Below, piece after piece: positions 8,998 to 18,384 of a stretch of 64,000 bases of DNA (positions are counted from its first letter, which is position 1; each line of letters begins with the position of its first letter). The notes under the pieces are model-generated. The model saw nothing but the letters and a program-made list of their open reading frames with translations, did no database searches and was not told the origin of the DNA. The DNA comes from Streptomyces sp. CB02058. GTDB taxonomy: Bacteria; Actinomycetota; Actinomycetes; Streptomycetales; Streptomycetaceae. A program made the position numbers and the translations under genes. The stretch lies in NCBI RefSeq assembly GCF_001905505.1, contig NZ_LIPG01000004.1:806001-870000 (forward strand), read 5' to 3'.

Positions 8998-9153
8998 CCA
9001 AGCCGACCACGCAGCGACCACCCCTACCCGAGATGAATCGAAGTTCATTTACGGGACAGCGCTTAGCGTGACCCACCTCGGACGTGTGGCGCCCGGTCGG
9101 CTCCATGCCATCAGACGACAACGAACCCATTTGCGAGTTCACAAATGACCGTA

Positions 9154-9197
9154 TCGGCTGGTTGCCCTCAGCCTCCTTGATGGGGACAACCAGCCGA
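9154..9197 (-). terminator. Hairpin terminator after the defence operon
   Basis: TCGGCTGGTTG (9154-9164) pairs perfectly with CAACCAGCCGA (9187-9197). It sits 35 nt past the stop of the HEPN-like gene, where the minus-strand transcript should end, and also faces the IS on the other side. Confidence 0.7.
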
Positions 9198-9231
9198 CCT
9201 TAGCTACGCGCTCCCGTTTCCCTACTAGGGG

Positions 9232-10044
9232 CTAAACGCCGCTTGCCGCCAGGTCATTGAGGACGGCGTTGACAGTGGACCAGCAGAGGTCGGCTGTATC
9301 GAAGTCTGCGCTGTGCTTGGCTCGCTTCTCGGCGAGCGGATGAACCAGGTTGCGGTAGGTCCGCAGGAGCTCCGAAGCCATCTTCGCGTCTTGGTCGATC
9401 CATCCATTGACGTAAGCATGCTGAACAAGGTCCTGCATCCCGGCCGAGCGCAGCGGCTTGGAGAGCGGCTCGCTGGCAGGCCTGACTTCGGCTGCGTGTA
9501 CGAGCACGCCTTCGAGGAGGCTGCCGAGCATGATGACTGCTGAGGTGTAGGCGCCGTGTTCTTGACAAGTGTGCGCTTCGTCAAGACGTAGCTGGACGGC
9601 GCGGGCCAAGTCGGGATCAGCGACGATGTCGGTGATGGTGACCTTGAGTTCGACGCGCTGCGGCCGTGGTGGTTCGTCGGGGTCGTATTCGGTAAGGCTG
9701 GGTCGGCCGTTGCGGTAGTCGACGCAGCGTCCTTCAAGGGCCAGGACTTCTTGGAGGCGTTCGATGACAGGGGTGTACTCGCTGGGTTGTTGTTGGTACT
9801 CGCGCCGGTCGGCCAGGCGTAGAACGACACGTTCGATGTCTCCGGCGTCGTCTTCCTTACGTTCGCGCAGGAGGTCCAGAAGCCATGGGTTTCGTGGGCT
9901 GCCGTCGTGATCGGGAACGTCGTCCCAGCCGGCCCGGCGGAGGAAGGGTGCCAGCTCCCAGCCCCCGCGGCGTTTCATACCTGCCTCATCACCGCTGATC
10001 ATGGCGGCCAGCTCTTCGAGAGTGCTGTCGTCGAAGTCATCCAT
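9232..10044 (-). CDS. HEPN-like protein translationally coupled to the helicase-nuclease
   Basis: A 270-aa product from ATG 10044 (MDDFDDSTLEELAAMI). The start lies 1 nt past the TGA of the upstream helicase-nuclease gene (TGA-C-ATG), so translation must be coupled. The N-terminal ~85 residues (ELAPFLRRAGW, IERVVLRLADRREY) look like a small helical adaptor domain seen in abortive-infection proteins. The C-terminal ~120 residues are all-helical with LLRTYRNLVHPLAEKR, an R-N-x-x-H motif like that of HEPN RNases, and SAVIMLGSLLEGVLV. A HEPN toxin or regulator acting with the nuclease is a reasonable inference, not shown. Confidence 0.68.
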   Translation of the reverse strand: MDDFDDSTLEELAAMISGDEAGMKRRGGWELAPFLRRAGWDDVPDHDGSPRNPWLLDLLRERKEDDAGDIERVVLRLADRREYQQQPSEYTPVIERLQEVLALEGRCVDYRNGRPSLTEYDPDEPPRPQRVELKVTITDIVADPDLARAVQLRLDEAHTCQEHGAYTSAVIMLGSLLEGVLVHAAEVRPASEPLSKPLRSAGMQDLVQHAYVNGWIDQDAKMASELLRTYRNLVHPLAEKRAKHSADFDTADLCWSTVNAVLNDLAASGV

Positions 10045-10045
10045 G

Positions 10046-13000
10046 TCAGGCTGCCTCGCCGTCGTCGTCCAGTTCACCGTCGTAGGGGTCCGCGTCTTCC
10101 TCTTCAGGCTCGGCTTCAGCCAGTCCGACCGGCGCCCATACCGCTCGAGGTTCTATGCCATCAGCGGATGCGTCTGACGTGGTACGTGGGTGGATACCCA
10201 GGTCGGTCAAGCGTTTCCACAGGGGGGCCAGGGCACCTTCCGGCGAGAGAACAAAGGCGCTGCTGCGTACGCGCCAAAAGGTCCAGCCGGCGCGGCGTAG
10301 TTCTCGTTCCCGCTCGGCATCGTCGTGGATCTGTTGCCTCGTGGAGTGGTGGGGACTTCCGTCACACTCGACGGCGAGACGTCCGTGGCCCCCAGTAACA
10401 ACGAGGTCGATGCGCTTGCCGTTGACTTCCCCATTGCGGCACTACGTCGTAGCCACGTTCCTTGATGCGTAGGTAGACGCGCTGCTCGAAGAGCGAGTCG
10501 AAGGGGGCGCATAGCTGGTCTGGGGTGACGTTGGCCGGCTGGCGGGCGTGAGTGTAGGGCGGGGGCGGGCTTTGCATGTAGGTGAGCAGGGAGCGGCGGA
10601 GGTCTTTGCTGCTCAGTTGGTCGACGGTCATCGAGTGGAAGAGCCACATCTGGTCGCGTGCTCGGCTGGCTGCAACATTGAAGCCGCTCGTGGCTGCGGC
10701 CAGTTGCAGCGATGACGTTGGCGCCGTCGACGACCATGGAGAGCAGGATGACGTCGCGTTGATCGCCTTGGAATTCTTCGGGAGTGCCGACCAGGATGTT
10801 GTGGCGTTCGCGGGCGGGCATGTCGATGCGGAGGTCGACGAGGTCTTGTACGAGTCGGGTCTGGGCACCTTGGCGCAGGATGATGACGCCTAGGCTGCGG
10901 TCGGCATAGGCCGGGTCTTGGGTGAGGCGGTGGAGCTGGTCAACAACTGCTTCCGCTTCGGGGCGGTTGATCAGCTTGTCTCTGCGTCCCTCGCAGTGCC
11001 CTTCTGGAACGTGGATGACTTTCAGTGGGGGGAGCCGGTCCGAGCCGTGCTGGCGGAGCAGGATGAGCTCGTTGTCGGGGTAGAACTGCATGGAGGACCA
11101 CTTGATGATCTCGGGCATGCAGCGAAAGTGTTCGGTGAGGCGGATCACTTCGGTGAAGCGTGAGGAAAGCAGCTCGTACAGGTTGGATTTGGGGTCGAAG
11201 CCTTCCCGCTGCCAGGGTTCAAGTGCATCCATGCGTTCGTCGAAGATCTGTGTGATCCGATCGTGCTTGCTACCGGTGTAGTAGGGCGCGCACTGGCGGT
11301 CGTCTCCGACGACGATGATCCGCGGGGCGAGCCAGAGCAGCAGGAGGCCGTTCAGACCAACCTGGCTTGCTTCATCGACGATCACAACGTCGAAGGAGTC
11401 GGGTTCGGGGCTGATCGTCTCGGCCACCTGTCTGAGTGGCATGATCCAAGCGGGGACCGCGCCTTGGGCTGTTTGCATGACTGAGCGTGCGTGTCGTTGA
11501 TGGCGTTTCCCGTAGTCCGTTGTTCCTTGGCCAGCGTTGGCTATGGCGCTGGCGTAGGCGGCCAAGGCTTGTTTGTGTTTCGTGGTCATGCGGCTCACGC
11601 AGTGCAGGGCTGCTCGGTCGCAGACGAGGCCTTCCACCAGAGCATGCAATCGGGCTTCGATCTGCGCGAGTTCTCCTTCGAGCAGCTCCTCGCGGCCGGG
11701 GCGGAGAACTGTGTCGAGGAAGTCCTGTGCTTGCCGCCAGGCCCAGGCTTGGGGGAAGGCGGCGAATCGGGCACGCCACTGAGTAGCAAGGGGGTCTGCG
11801 GCGAAGACTTGTGCCAGCTCGGGATGAGCTTCGCTCAGGCGTTGGAACAGCTTCCCGGTTTCTCGGCGGTCCGCTTCACGCTGGTACGCCAGCGTCAGCG
11901 CTTGTACTGCGCTTGCGTAGGCATGGGCGTTGCGGGCAGCTAGGGCGTCAGCTGCCCGTCGTAGTTCCTGGACGCCTTGCGATTGTGGCTGAGGAAGGCA
12001 GGCGAGAATCTCCTCAAGCCGACGGTTTGCCGCGTTGACCTGGAGCAGTTGCCGGGCCTGTGCTGTGTCTCGGCGGATGTTCTGCCACTGATCAACTGTG
12101 GTGACAGGTGCTGGGATGCCGCTGGTGAGCAGTGTCGTGTGGACTTGACGGATTGCCGCGACGCAGGAGTCGATGGCATGCAACATGGACGCCCGGTCGA
12201 GGAGTTGAGAGATGAGCAGGCCTGGTGCCTTCTTCTCGACATCCGATCCGACGCCTGCCCATCGGCTGCGCAGGGTACGGGCGTGGGAGCGCATCTCCAG
12301 ATGGCGCACCACTGCGGCGACCTGTTCTCGGTTAGCGGGCGCCATGCCTTCGACTCGGCACTGTTCCAGGAGAACTCGGGCTTGTTTGAGAACAGCTGGC
12401 CGTGGCCAGCGTTTGTTCAGCTGCCCGTTGCCCAGGAGGTACACCTCGACGTTTCGGCCGCTGACTAGAAGTTCTTTCTCCTCGCCTTCGGGAAGCTGTG
12501 GCATTTCCACTTCGAGGAAGGAGGCGGTCGCGATCTCCTGTTGGGTCTGCTGGGCTCGCTTTGAGGCGTTGCGGATGCTGTCCCACATCGGTTGCGAGCG
12601 TCGTGCGATTCCGTCCTCCAGAGCGCGAGTTGCCCAGGTTTCCTCTTGCCACGCCGTAGGGTCCGCAGACAGCCCCACGCTCTGCAGAGCCTGCTGGGCT
12701 TCCTCGAGTAGAGCTTCCACAACTGCGAGCTCTGCGTCACCGTGGTCGGCCAAGGCTTGGGCTAGTGGTGTGACGGGTTTCGGCCCAAGGCCTTCCTTGG
12801 CTGCTTCTATGTCCCTGATGCGGCCGGCGACGTCTTCAGGGTCCGGCAGGGTGGAGGGATCGGGGCAGTACTGAATGTGCGCATCGAGGATTTCCGGGCC
12901 ATGCTCGGTCACCAGCAGCCATAGCCTCTGTGCTTCTTCGGTGTCCAGAGGAGGCAGCTGTCCTGGCTGTGGAGGCAGCGGCGGCAGCCACTGATAATCA

Positions 13001-14622
13001 GCCGTTCCCCGCTCGGCAGCCTGCACAATCTCGTCGAGGCGGCCGCGGTAACCCGGTGCAATGTCGGGGTGCTCATACCACTCGGCTTCCCGTACCGCTC
13101 TCAGGTGTTCTCGCAGCTCGGCCTGTTCAGCCATGAGCTGATGCCGCTGAGATTGCTGGGTCTCGATGCGCTGCTGCAGCCGCTCGGGGTTCGTAGTCGC
13201 GCTCAGGTGGGCCAGAGCTCCGAGAGACTGGCGCAGATCGGAGCTGCCGCCCTGCCACTGATCGCGCTGGAGTACGCACATACTGCGCAGGTTCGGCGGC
13301 AGCTGGTCGATCAGCACCTTCAAGGCCTGGCCCTTCTCGCTGGTGACCAGAACTCTCTTGCCATCAGCGAGGAGCGCAGCGATCAGGTTGCTGATCGTGT
13401 GGGTCTTTCCGGTGCCTGGGGGGCCTTGGACTACCACGCTGGTGTCGTGCTGCAGCCTCTCCAGCACGTCCAGCTGGGCCGCATTGGTGACCATGGGGAA
13501 CAACGGTTCCGGGCGCAGCGCCGGAGGGACGGGGCCGTTGCTGCTCCCCCAGGCGGTGCGTTGCTCGGGTTCGAGGTCGTAGAGCAGCTGCGCTAGCCCC
13601 AAGGGGGCTTGCGCCCCGGGACGCTTCAAGACTCGCGCGATGCTTTCGAAGAAGCCGAGCACCGAGCGCTGGCCATGTTCGCGCAAGATAACAGCCGGCG
13701 CATGATGCAGCGAGCGTGCCTGCGGGTCGGCGGTGATGTCGGGATGCCCACTGCCGGAGTCAAACGAGAGTGTTCGCTCGACGCCGAAGGCGCGCTGCGA
13801 CCATGAGCGCACCGCCTCTGACGCCCGGTCCGACAGAGGATGGAAGGCAACTTCCTCCACCTCCGAGCGAACGACCCCCAGCAGTTCCGAGGTGTAACCA
13901 TCGGACTCGCTGAGAAACTCGGTGTCCTCCAAGCGGCCCGACTGACCCGGCACCAAAGACACAGTGACGTTGACCGAATTCGGATCAACCGTGAGGGTGA
14001 CAGGGACGGTCACAATGTGCCTACGCACTCGAGCCGACGTTCGCTCGGCCCCTACTTGCAGAAGGCCTACTGCCAGGACTGTTTCGAAAGAGTCACCGTC
14101 CTGCTGAACCTTCTTGGCAATCCGGTACAACTGCTGGTGCAGACGGCGGTGCGGCACAGCAGCCAGCTCTTCCTGCGCCCACCGCTTCCATCGGCTGGCC
14201 CAGCTTTCGTAGGCCTTGCGCACCTCCGAGCTACCGATTTCCAATGCCTTCGGGTCCATGTCCTGGTCAGCGAAGGGGTCTGCCTGTTCGCTGACGACCG
14301 ACGCATCGTCGAGCAGCTCGGGAGGCTCCGCCGCGGCGGTCGCAGCGGTCTCGACTGATACGCGTCCCTGCAGAATCGCCGGCAACCGCGGTGCTTCCAG
14401 GGGCGGACGGTGCTTCACCACCATGATGCGGGAGTCAGCGTCCTTCGCGCGGCGGACGAGCCCCTCTGGAACATCTGCAAGCCACACCACCTCGGGGTAT
14501 TTGCTGCAGTTCCTGACAGGCCGGTAAGCACCTCGCACCAGCTCTTGAAGACAGTCGACCAACACGCGAGTGTCACGGACAGCTTTGGGATCGCTGCCAT
14601 CGCGTACTGCCGGGCGTACCAT
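10046..14622 (-). pseudogene. SF1 helicase with C-terminal Vsr/DUF559 nuclease (Hhe-like), two frameshifts
   Basis: Start chosen at ATG 14622 (MVRPAVRDGS) behind GGGGG; a TTG lies at 14634. Motifs: Walker A VVQGPPGTGKTHTISN, long helical insertions, Walker B FDVVIVDEASQVG, VVGDDRQCAP, LTEHFRCMPEI. Near 10690 the frame breaks. It resumes one frame over with FNVAASRARDQMWLFHS, the last helicase motif, breaks again at the CCCC run 10429-10432, and resumes as a DUF559/Vsr nuclease: VNGKRIDLVV, LAVECDGSPHH, AERERELRRAGWTFWRVRS, ending TGA at 10046. Removing one base at each point gives about 1524 aa. Helicase plus Vsr-like nuclease is the plan of the Hhe antiphage protein, thought to unwind and cut invading DNA. 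Both breaks are 1-base insertions, the second in a homopolymer, so either sequencing error or recent inactivation. Confidence 0.85.
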
Positions 14623-14837
14623 CACATCCCCCAAACGCCCGCCACGGTGGCAAGCCTTCCAGAGTCCATGAGCACTACGAGTTAGGCAATGCGGCAGACC
14701 TCAGCCACGACGTTTTCCAGACAAGCAGCGGGGCACCGCCCGACCCGATCGGACACGCCTGAGGTAGCAGAGCAGGCAGCTACTGCAAGAACGCTGCCGA
14801 GCACGAACGCGAGAGCCTTGCGCCTTGGCCTGCGTGG

Positions 14838-15668
14838 TCACCTCGTCTCCGGCTCCGGGCCCGTACCCGCGTCCGTCCGCAGCTTCAGCACCGGCAAGTT
14901 CGCCCACTTCGCCCGCATCGACATCCCCGTGTCATACGTAACGAGTTGCACCGACCCGGCCGCGATCGCGTGCACTGCGAGGGCCCGGTCCACGATCTCG
15001 TCGTCCTCGTCTGGCAGCCGCACATGCCCCGGGTTGTCGAAGAACACCTCGACCTTCACCCGACCAAGGCGCTCATTGCTATCCAGGAGCCGGTCCAGCA
15101 CCGCGAGGCTGTACCCGGCCCGCCACCGGACCTGCTTATCCCTCGACTCCTTCAGCCGGTCCAGCTCGTCGACAACCACCATCGGCACCGTCACCCGAAC
15201 CGCTTCAGCTCCAGCGCCCGCAAGCACAAAGAAGTCAGTGTCCTCCAGCTTCGTCTCATGCTTGATGAACACGCTGGTGTCGAGCACAAGCACGGAAGTC
15301 ATAGCCGGCCAACGCTGCATCTGCCCTTGGAAAGCATCCACTGCCGCATCCAGAGCGACTACGCGCTCCCTAACCTCGTTGGTAAGTAGCCCGTTCACCA
15401 ACCGTTGCTGGTCGCTGCCTGCCAGATGCCCCACACCATCCAGCAGGGACTGATACATCCGAGTCCTGATCAGACGATCAATGTCGCTCGCACTGATCTG
15501 GCCGACCAACACGCGCAGGGAATCGTTGGCCCACTCCAGGTAAGCCAGGAGACGGCCGTAGGCCGAGCCGTGGTGCTGCGATTCCAGGTTTCCCGCAGCC
15601 ACAGAGACGGATCGCAGAGCGCTTAGCACGTTGTCCCGGTGGGTTCCGGGTATCGGAGTGACGATCAT
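14838..15668 (-). CDS. PIN-domain ribonuclease
   Basis: A 276-aa protein. The first ~120 residues are helical and unrecognised. The C-terminal ~150 form a PIN domain with its acidic residues in order: SVLVLDTSVFIKH, VVVDELDRLKESRD, LPDEDDEIVDRALAV and LVTYDTGMSMRAK. PIN domains are Mg-dependent RNases. The helical N-terminal half and lone position do not match a VapBC toxin, and the LDRLKESRD/DTGMSMRAK pattern is closer to PhoH-associated or PIN_4 proteins. It lies upstream of the helicase-nuclease on the same strand with a 215-nt gap, and its start is near attachment-arm copy 3, so it heads this defence block. Its role there is inferred. Confidence 0.8.
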   Translation of the reverse strand: MIVTPIPGTHRDNVLSALRSVSVAAGNLESQHHGSAYGRLLAYLEWANDSLRVLVGQISASDIDRLIRTRMYQSLLDGVGHLAGSDQQRLVNGLLTNEVRERVVALDAAVDAFQGQMQRWPAMTSVLVLDTSVFIKHETKLEDTDFFVLAGAGAEAVRVTVPMVVVDELDRLKESRDKQVRWRAGYSLAVLDRLLDSNERLGRVKVEVFFDNPGHVRLPDEDDEIVDRALAVHAIAAGSVQLVTYDTGMSMRAKWANLPVLKLRTDAGTGPEPETR

Positions 15669-15771
15669 CAGCGGATGATGTCAGGCCAACCCGCCCACTG
15701 CAGGACTTTCTCGGCATCCCCGCCAGACATCCGGGATAACAGACCCGCTTTGCGGCTGTATGCATGCTCCG

Positions 15772-15906
15772 CAGTTGTCTAAGTTGCTGACCCTCGACTC
15801 CACGAAACTCCGTTAAGGCAACCTCAGCCTGTCCGGATCACCACGCACGCCTTGCCCAGCCGTGGGTGGTCACCTCGCGAGGTGACCACCCACGGCTGAA
15901 GCATCA
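15772..15906 (+). repeat. Attachment-arm repeat, copy 3
   Basis: The left half matches copies 2 and 4 (CAGTTGTCTAAGTTGCTGAC...CTCGACTCCAC). The right half matches copies 1 and 2 (AAACTCCGTTAAGGCAACC) and then copy 1 to its end, including the GGAT...ACGCACGCC block and terminal palindrome. It separates the PIN/helicase block from an N-terminally truncated acetyltransferase. Confidence 0.7.
15857..15898. terminator. Perfect 42-nt palindrome in attachment-arm copy 3
   Basis: Arms of 21 nt (15857-15877 and 15878-15898) are exact reverse complements, starting CAGCCGTGGG and ending CCCACGGCTG, with no loop bases. It may be a bidirectional terminator insulating neighbouring modules or part of the element end. 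A diverged relative lies at 3578-3625. Confidence 0.6.
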
Positions 15907-15929
15907 CCGACTACGCCACGGTCCTCGCC

Positions 15930-16285
15930 TCGAACTGGAACCCGCCGCCACCACGGTGCGCCAGTTCTTCGCCGACACCGCCGATGCGGCCCTCACCGCC
16001 GACTGCCCCGCCCGCTATCTGGTCGGCCACGTCGACGGCTGTCCCGTCTGCTCGGCCGAGGTCTTCCTGCACGCGGGCGGCGCCGGCATCTACAACATCG
16101 CCGCACTCGCCACCGACCGCCGCCGCGGCTACGGCGGCGCCATCACCGCGGCCACCCTGCACACCGCCCGGGACTCGGGCCACGAGACAGCGGTGCTCCA
16201 GGCATCCGCCGACGGGGAACCCGTCTACCGCCGCCTCGAATTCACCGGCTGCGGCCACTTCACCGAGTACGCCCTCACCCCCTGA
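15930..16285 (+). pseudogene. N-terminally truncated GNAT acetyltransferase
   Basis: The frame encodes the C-terminal half of a GNAT fold: ARYLVGHVDGCPVCSAEVFLH, IYNIAALATDRRRGYGGAITAA (acetyl-CoA-binding R/Q-x-x-G-x-G/A type loop), then HETAVLQASADGEPVYRRLEF. The expected first ~80-100 residues are absent. The frame runs straight into the palindrome of attachment-arm copy 3, so the gene appears cut at the module junction. Any protein made would lack part of the substrate site. Confidence 0.7.
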
Positions 16286-16364
16286 CCCGTCAACGCTTCA
16301 CGCCCGGGGGCATCGCCCCGATGGGCCTCAAGCTTCGACCTCATGCCTGACCAGCGAAAACCAC

Positions 16365-16870
16365 ACACAGAGGTCGGTGGTTCTTCGGCTGTTCAGCCAC
16401 TGGATGATCGCGGGTGGACACAAGAATGCCGTCCATGATGAGCACAGTGTCCTCGGCGACTTGCCGAAGCAGCGTGGGCTCAGCAGTAACGGGAGCCCTT
16501 AGGTCTCCGGTGCCACGGATCCCGTGACCGTCCCAGCCTGGGCCCGTGGCTCGAACATCGACAACACGGACTGTCAGGTTCGGCTGAGCTTCCTCGGCTG
16601 ATCATGATTGTTCAGCTGGGCCGTGCCGCCCGATTCTCCGCCCTAAGGGCTCGAGCAGAGAGAAGAAGAAGGCCGACGGCGCCTACCTGGGCACCGGACT
16701 GGTGGTCCCGCCTCGCAGCCGAGCCGGACACCTCCTCATGTCCGATCTGCGACGAGCGCCCGAAAAGCGTCGTGTCATGTGTCGAGGACCCAACTATCGA
16801 CGGGCGTTGGGTGGTTCTCGTGGACTTCAAGCCCTGTCGGCATGGCATTGGGATGCCCAACGACGAATAG
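16365..16870. pseudogene. Rearranged IS5-group transposase remnants
   Basis: On the minus strand around 16395-16480 there is QVAEDTVLIMDGILVSTRDH, matching TVLIVDGTLVPTRDH of the transposase at 8.2 kb. On the plus strand around 16674-16710 there is DGAYLGTGLVVPP, matching ADGGYPGTGLVIP of the same family. The pieces are inverted relative to each other. They are followed by a plus-strand stretch ending 16870 (SCPICDERPK...WVVLVDFKPCRHG) that may be the tail of an unrelated small gene. Confidence 0.6.
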
Positions 16871-17021
16871 CAGACCGCCTGGGCGTTCGACCATGACGTG
16901 TCCCGGCTGCATCCTGCAGACGTTCGACGGAGGGGGACCAGACTAAGGCAAGGTCAGGAGCGGAAAACAGGGGGGCGGGCCTGCACCCGGGTCCCCGCCC
17001 CGGGCCTCGGCGGCGGCACCA

Positions 17022-17276
17022 CTACGGAGCGTCGGGGCCCCGCTCCTCGGCGGCCCCCGGCTCTTCGTCCTCCTTGTCGCCGGCCCTCTCGTCGTCCGGT
17101 GGTCCGTACCGCCGGTCCGACGGGCCCTCCCACGGACCCGGGTCCCCCGCGCTGGGGCGTGGTCCGCGCTCCGGGGGCGGTGACACGGCTTCCACGAGCG
17201 CGGTCAGGGGGTCCCTGAGCCGTTCGATCCGGTCCGCCAGCCGTCGGGCCGGGTAAGCCTCATCACTGTCCGACAT
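17022..17276 (-). CDS. 84-aa candidate precursor peptide for the adjacent radical SAM enzyme
   Basis: ATG 17276 overlaps the end of the maturase gene by 14 nt and has GGAAGGAG 8 nt upstream, a strong ribosome site, so it is almost certainly translated. Residues 8-31 (YPARRLADRIERLRDPLTALVEAV) look like a helical leader. From residue 32 the sequence becomes Pro/Gly/charge-rich and disordered, with only two aromatics, W49 (GPWEGPSD) and Y57 (RRYGPPDD). It ends RGPDAP, with no FxSxx C-terminus and no W-x-N cyclophane motif. A short gene right after a SPASM maturase is the usual place for its peptide substrate, but substrate status is inference; it could instead be a partner protein. Confidence 0.65.
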   Translation of the reverse strand: MSDSDEAYPARRLADRIERLRDPLTALVEAVSPPPERGPRPSAGDPGPWEGPSDRRYGPPDDERAGDKEDEEPGAAEERGPDAP

Positions 17277-18384
17277 GGTGGAGCACTCCTTCCATCAGCG
17301 CTTTCCTGCTGTTGCGGCAGTAGCGGGTCTCGGTTCCGTCGAAGCTTCCGGTTTCGAAGTACTTGTTGGCGGGGCTACCGCCCCGGCAGTACGAGAAGTG
17401 GTCGCACGCGGCCCGGCAGGCCGCCACCCCGCGCATTGCCTCAGCCACCCACGGGAGGCCGATGGCCCGTACGACCGCCTGCGCCAGCCCCGCGCCGAGG
17501 ACGTTGTCCGCGGCGAACCGTCCGTGCGCGGGCGAGGAGAATCCCGCGAGTTCGGGGCCGAAGGGGGCCACGTCGCCGTTCCACATCACCATCGGGACGG
17601 GGTCGTGCGGGCGGTCCGCGCGTGCCTCGGCGGTGCCCGCCAGCTGGGTGCGGACGAAGCCGAGGGCGTCGTCGACGTCCCGCACCCGCAGCCGTCCGTC
17701 GGACTCGGCGCAGTCCACCAGTGCGGCCCAGAACTCCACCACCCGGTCGTGGGCGGAGGTCTCGTCCGCGCGCTGGATCCCCTTGCGTTCCACGAGGTTG
17801 ACGCCGAGGGAGGCGCATCCCAGTGAGGCGAACCAGTCGTACAGTTCGCGGGCCCGGGCCGCCGAGGGGGCGCGGACCACGGCGACGGCGGTGAAGGGGA
17901 CGCCGTGCGTGCGCAGAGTGCTGATGCCCGCCAGCGCGCGTCCGGTGCTGTTTCGGCCGGCGCGGTCGACGCGAGATCCGTTCCGGCGGGCGGGTCCGTC
18001 GATGCTGACCGACACACGGATGTTCCGCCGGGCGAACAGCTCGCACCAGGCGTCGTCGATGAGTACGGCGTTGGTCTGCACCCCGTGCCGGACGGGGAAG
18101 CGGCGGGCGGCGGGGAAGCGGCGGAGCAGTTCCTCGAAGCGGCCGGTCCCGGTGGTCAGGGGCTCGCCCCCGTGCCAGAGCACATCGACCGGATGGTGCT
18201 CGGCCCAAGCGCCTACGCCTTCCGCGACGGCTTCCGCCACCTCGTAGGACATGAGGCGGGCGTGTGTCCGGCCGGGCAGGTAGCAGTACGAGCAGTCGAG
18301 GTTGCACAAGGTCGTCGGCTGGACGAAGAGGAGTGGTGCGGTCGGGGAGAGGCGGACGGGGGCTGTCCGCGTGCCGGGGGTCAT
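17263..18384 (-). CDS. Radical SAM/SPASM peptide maturase (GrrM-like)
   Basis: A 373-aa protein. The radical SAM cluster motif CNLDCSYCYLP has Cys27, Cys31 and Cys34. It is followed by the VLWHGGEPL (GGE) motif, the VQTNAVLIDDAWCELF strand and VSVSIDGP. The C-terminal SPASM region has CRAACDHFSYCRGGSPANKYFETGSFDGTETRYCR, with Cys residues for auxiliary Fe-S clusters. The GGSPANKYFE...TET.YCR block is typical of GrrM-type maturases that crosslink side chains in ribosomally made peptides. The start overlaps the upstream STAND/TPR gene by 4 nt (ATGA), and the downstream 84-aa gene overlaps its end, so all three form one coupled operon. Chemistry on this peptide is inferred. Confidence 0.85.
   Translation of the reverse strand: MTPGTRTAPVRLSPTAPLLFVQPTTLCNLDCSYCYLPGRTHARLMSYEVAEAVAEGVGAWAEHHPVDVLWHGGEPLTTGTGRFEELLRRFPAARRFPVRHGVQTNAVLIDDAWCELFARRNIRVSVSIDGPARRNGSRVDRAGRNSTGRALAGISTLRTHGVPFTAVAVVRAPSAARARELYDWFASLGCASLGVNLVERKGIQRADETSAHDRVVEFWAALVDCAESDGRLRVRDVDDALGFVRTQLAGTAEARADRPHDPVPMVMWNGDVAPFGPELAGFSSPAHGRFAADNVLGAGLAQAVVRAIGLPWVAEAMRGVAACRAACDHFSYCRGGSPANKYFETGSFDGTETRYCRNSRKALMEGVLHHVGQ

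Larger units (their letters stand above)
7899..9065. mobile_element. IS5-group insertion sequence with a passenger gene
   Basis: Imperfect terminal inverted repeats AGGGCTGTCCCGT (7901-7913) and ACGGGACAGCGCT (9051-9063, one mismatch) are flanked on both sides by TA (7899-7900 and 9064-9065), a likely 2-bp target duplication. The element is about 1.16 kb and holds a DDE transposase with a frameshift plus a small upstream ORF. It interrupts the membrane-protein fragment to its left. Confidence 0.75.

Noticed and set aside
15772..15906. Reading the dispersed repeats as ordinary IS ends or a CRISPR-like array
   Set aside because: They are kilobases apart, not spaced as CRISPR repeats, contain no transposase between paired inverted ends, and all share one orientation; homology to the yjbQ end fits attachment sites better.
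17022..17276. Assigning the small peptide to the FxSxx-COOH or XyeA families
   Set aside because: Its C-terminus is RGPDAP, and it has no W-x-N or similar cyclophane motif; a family name would be unsupported.
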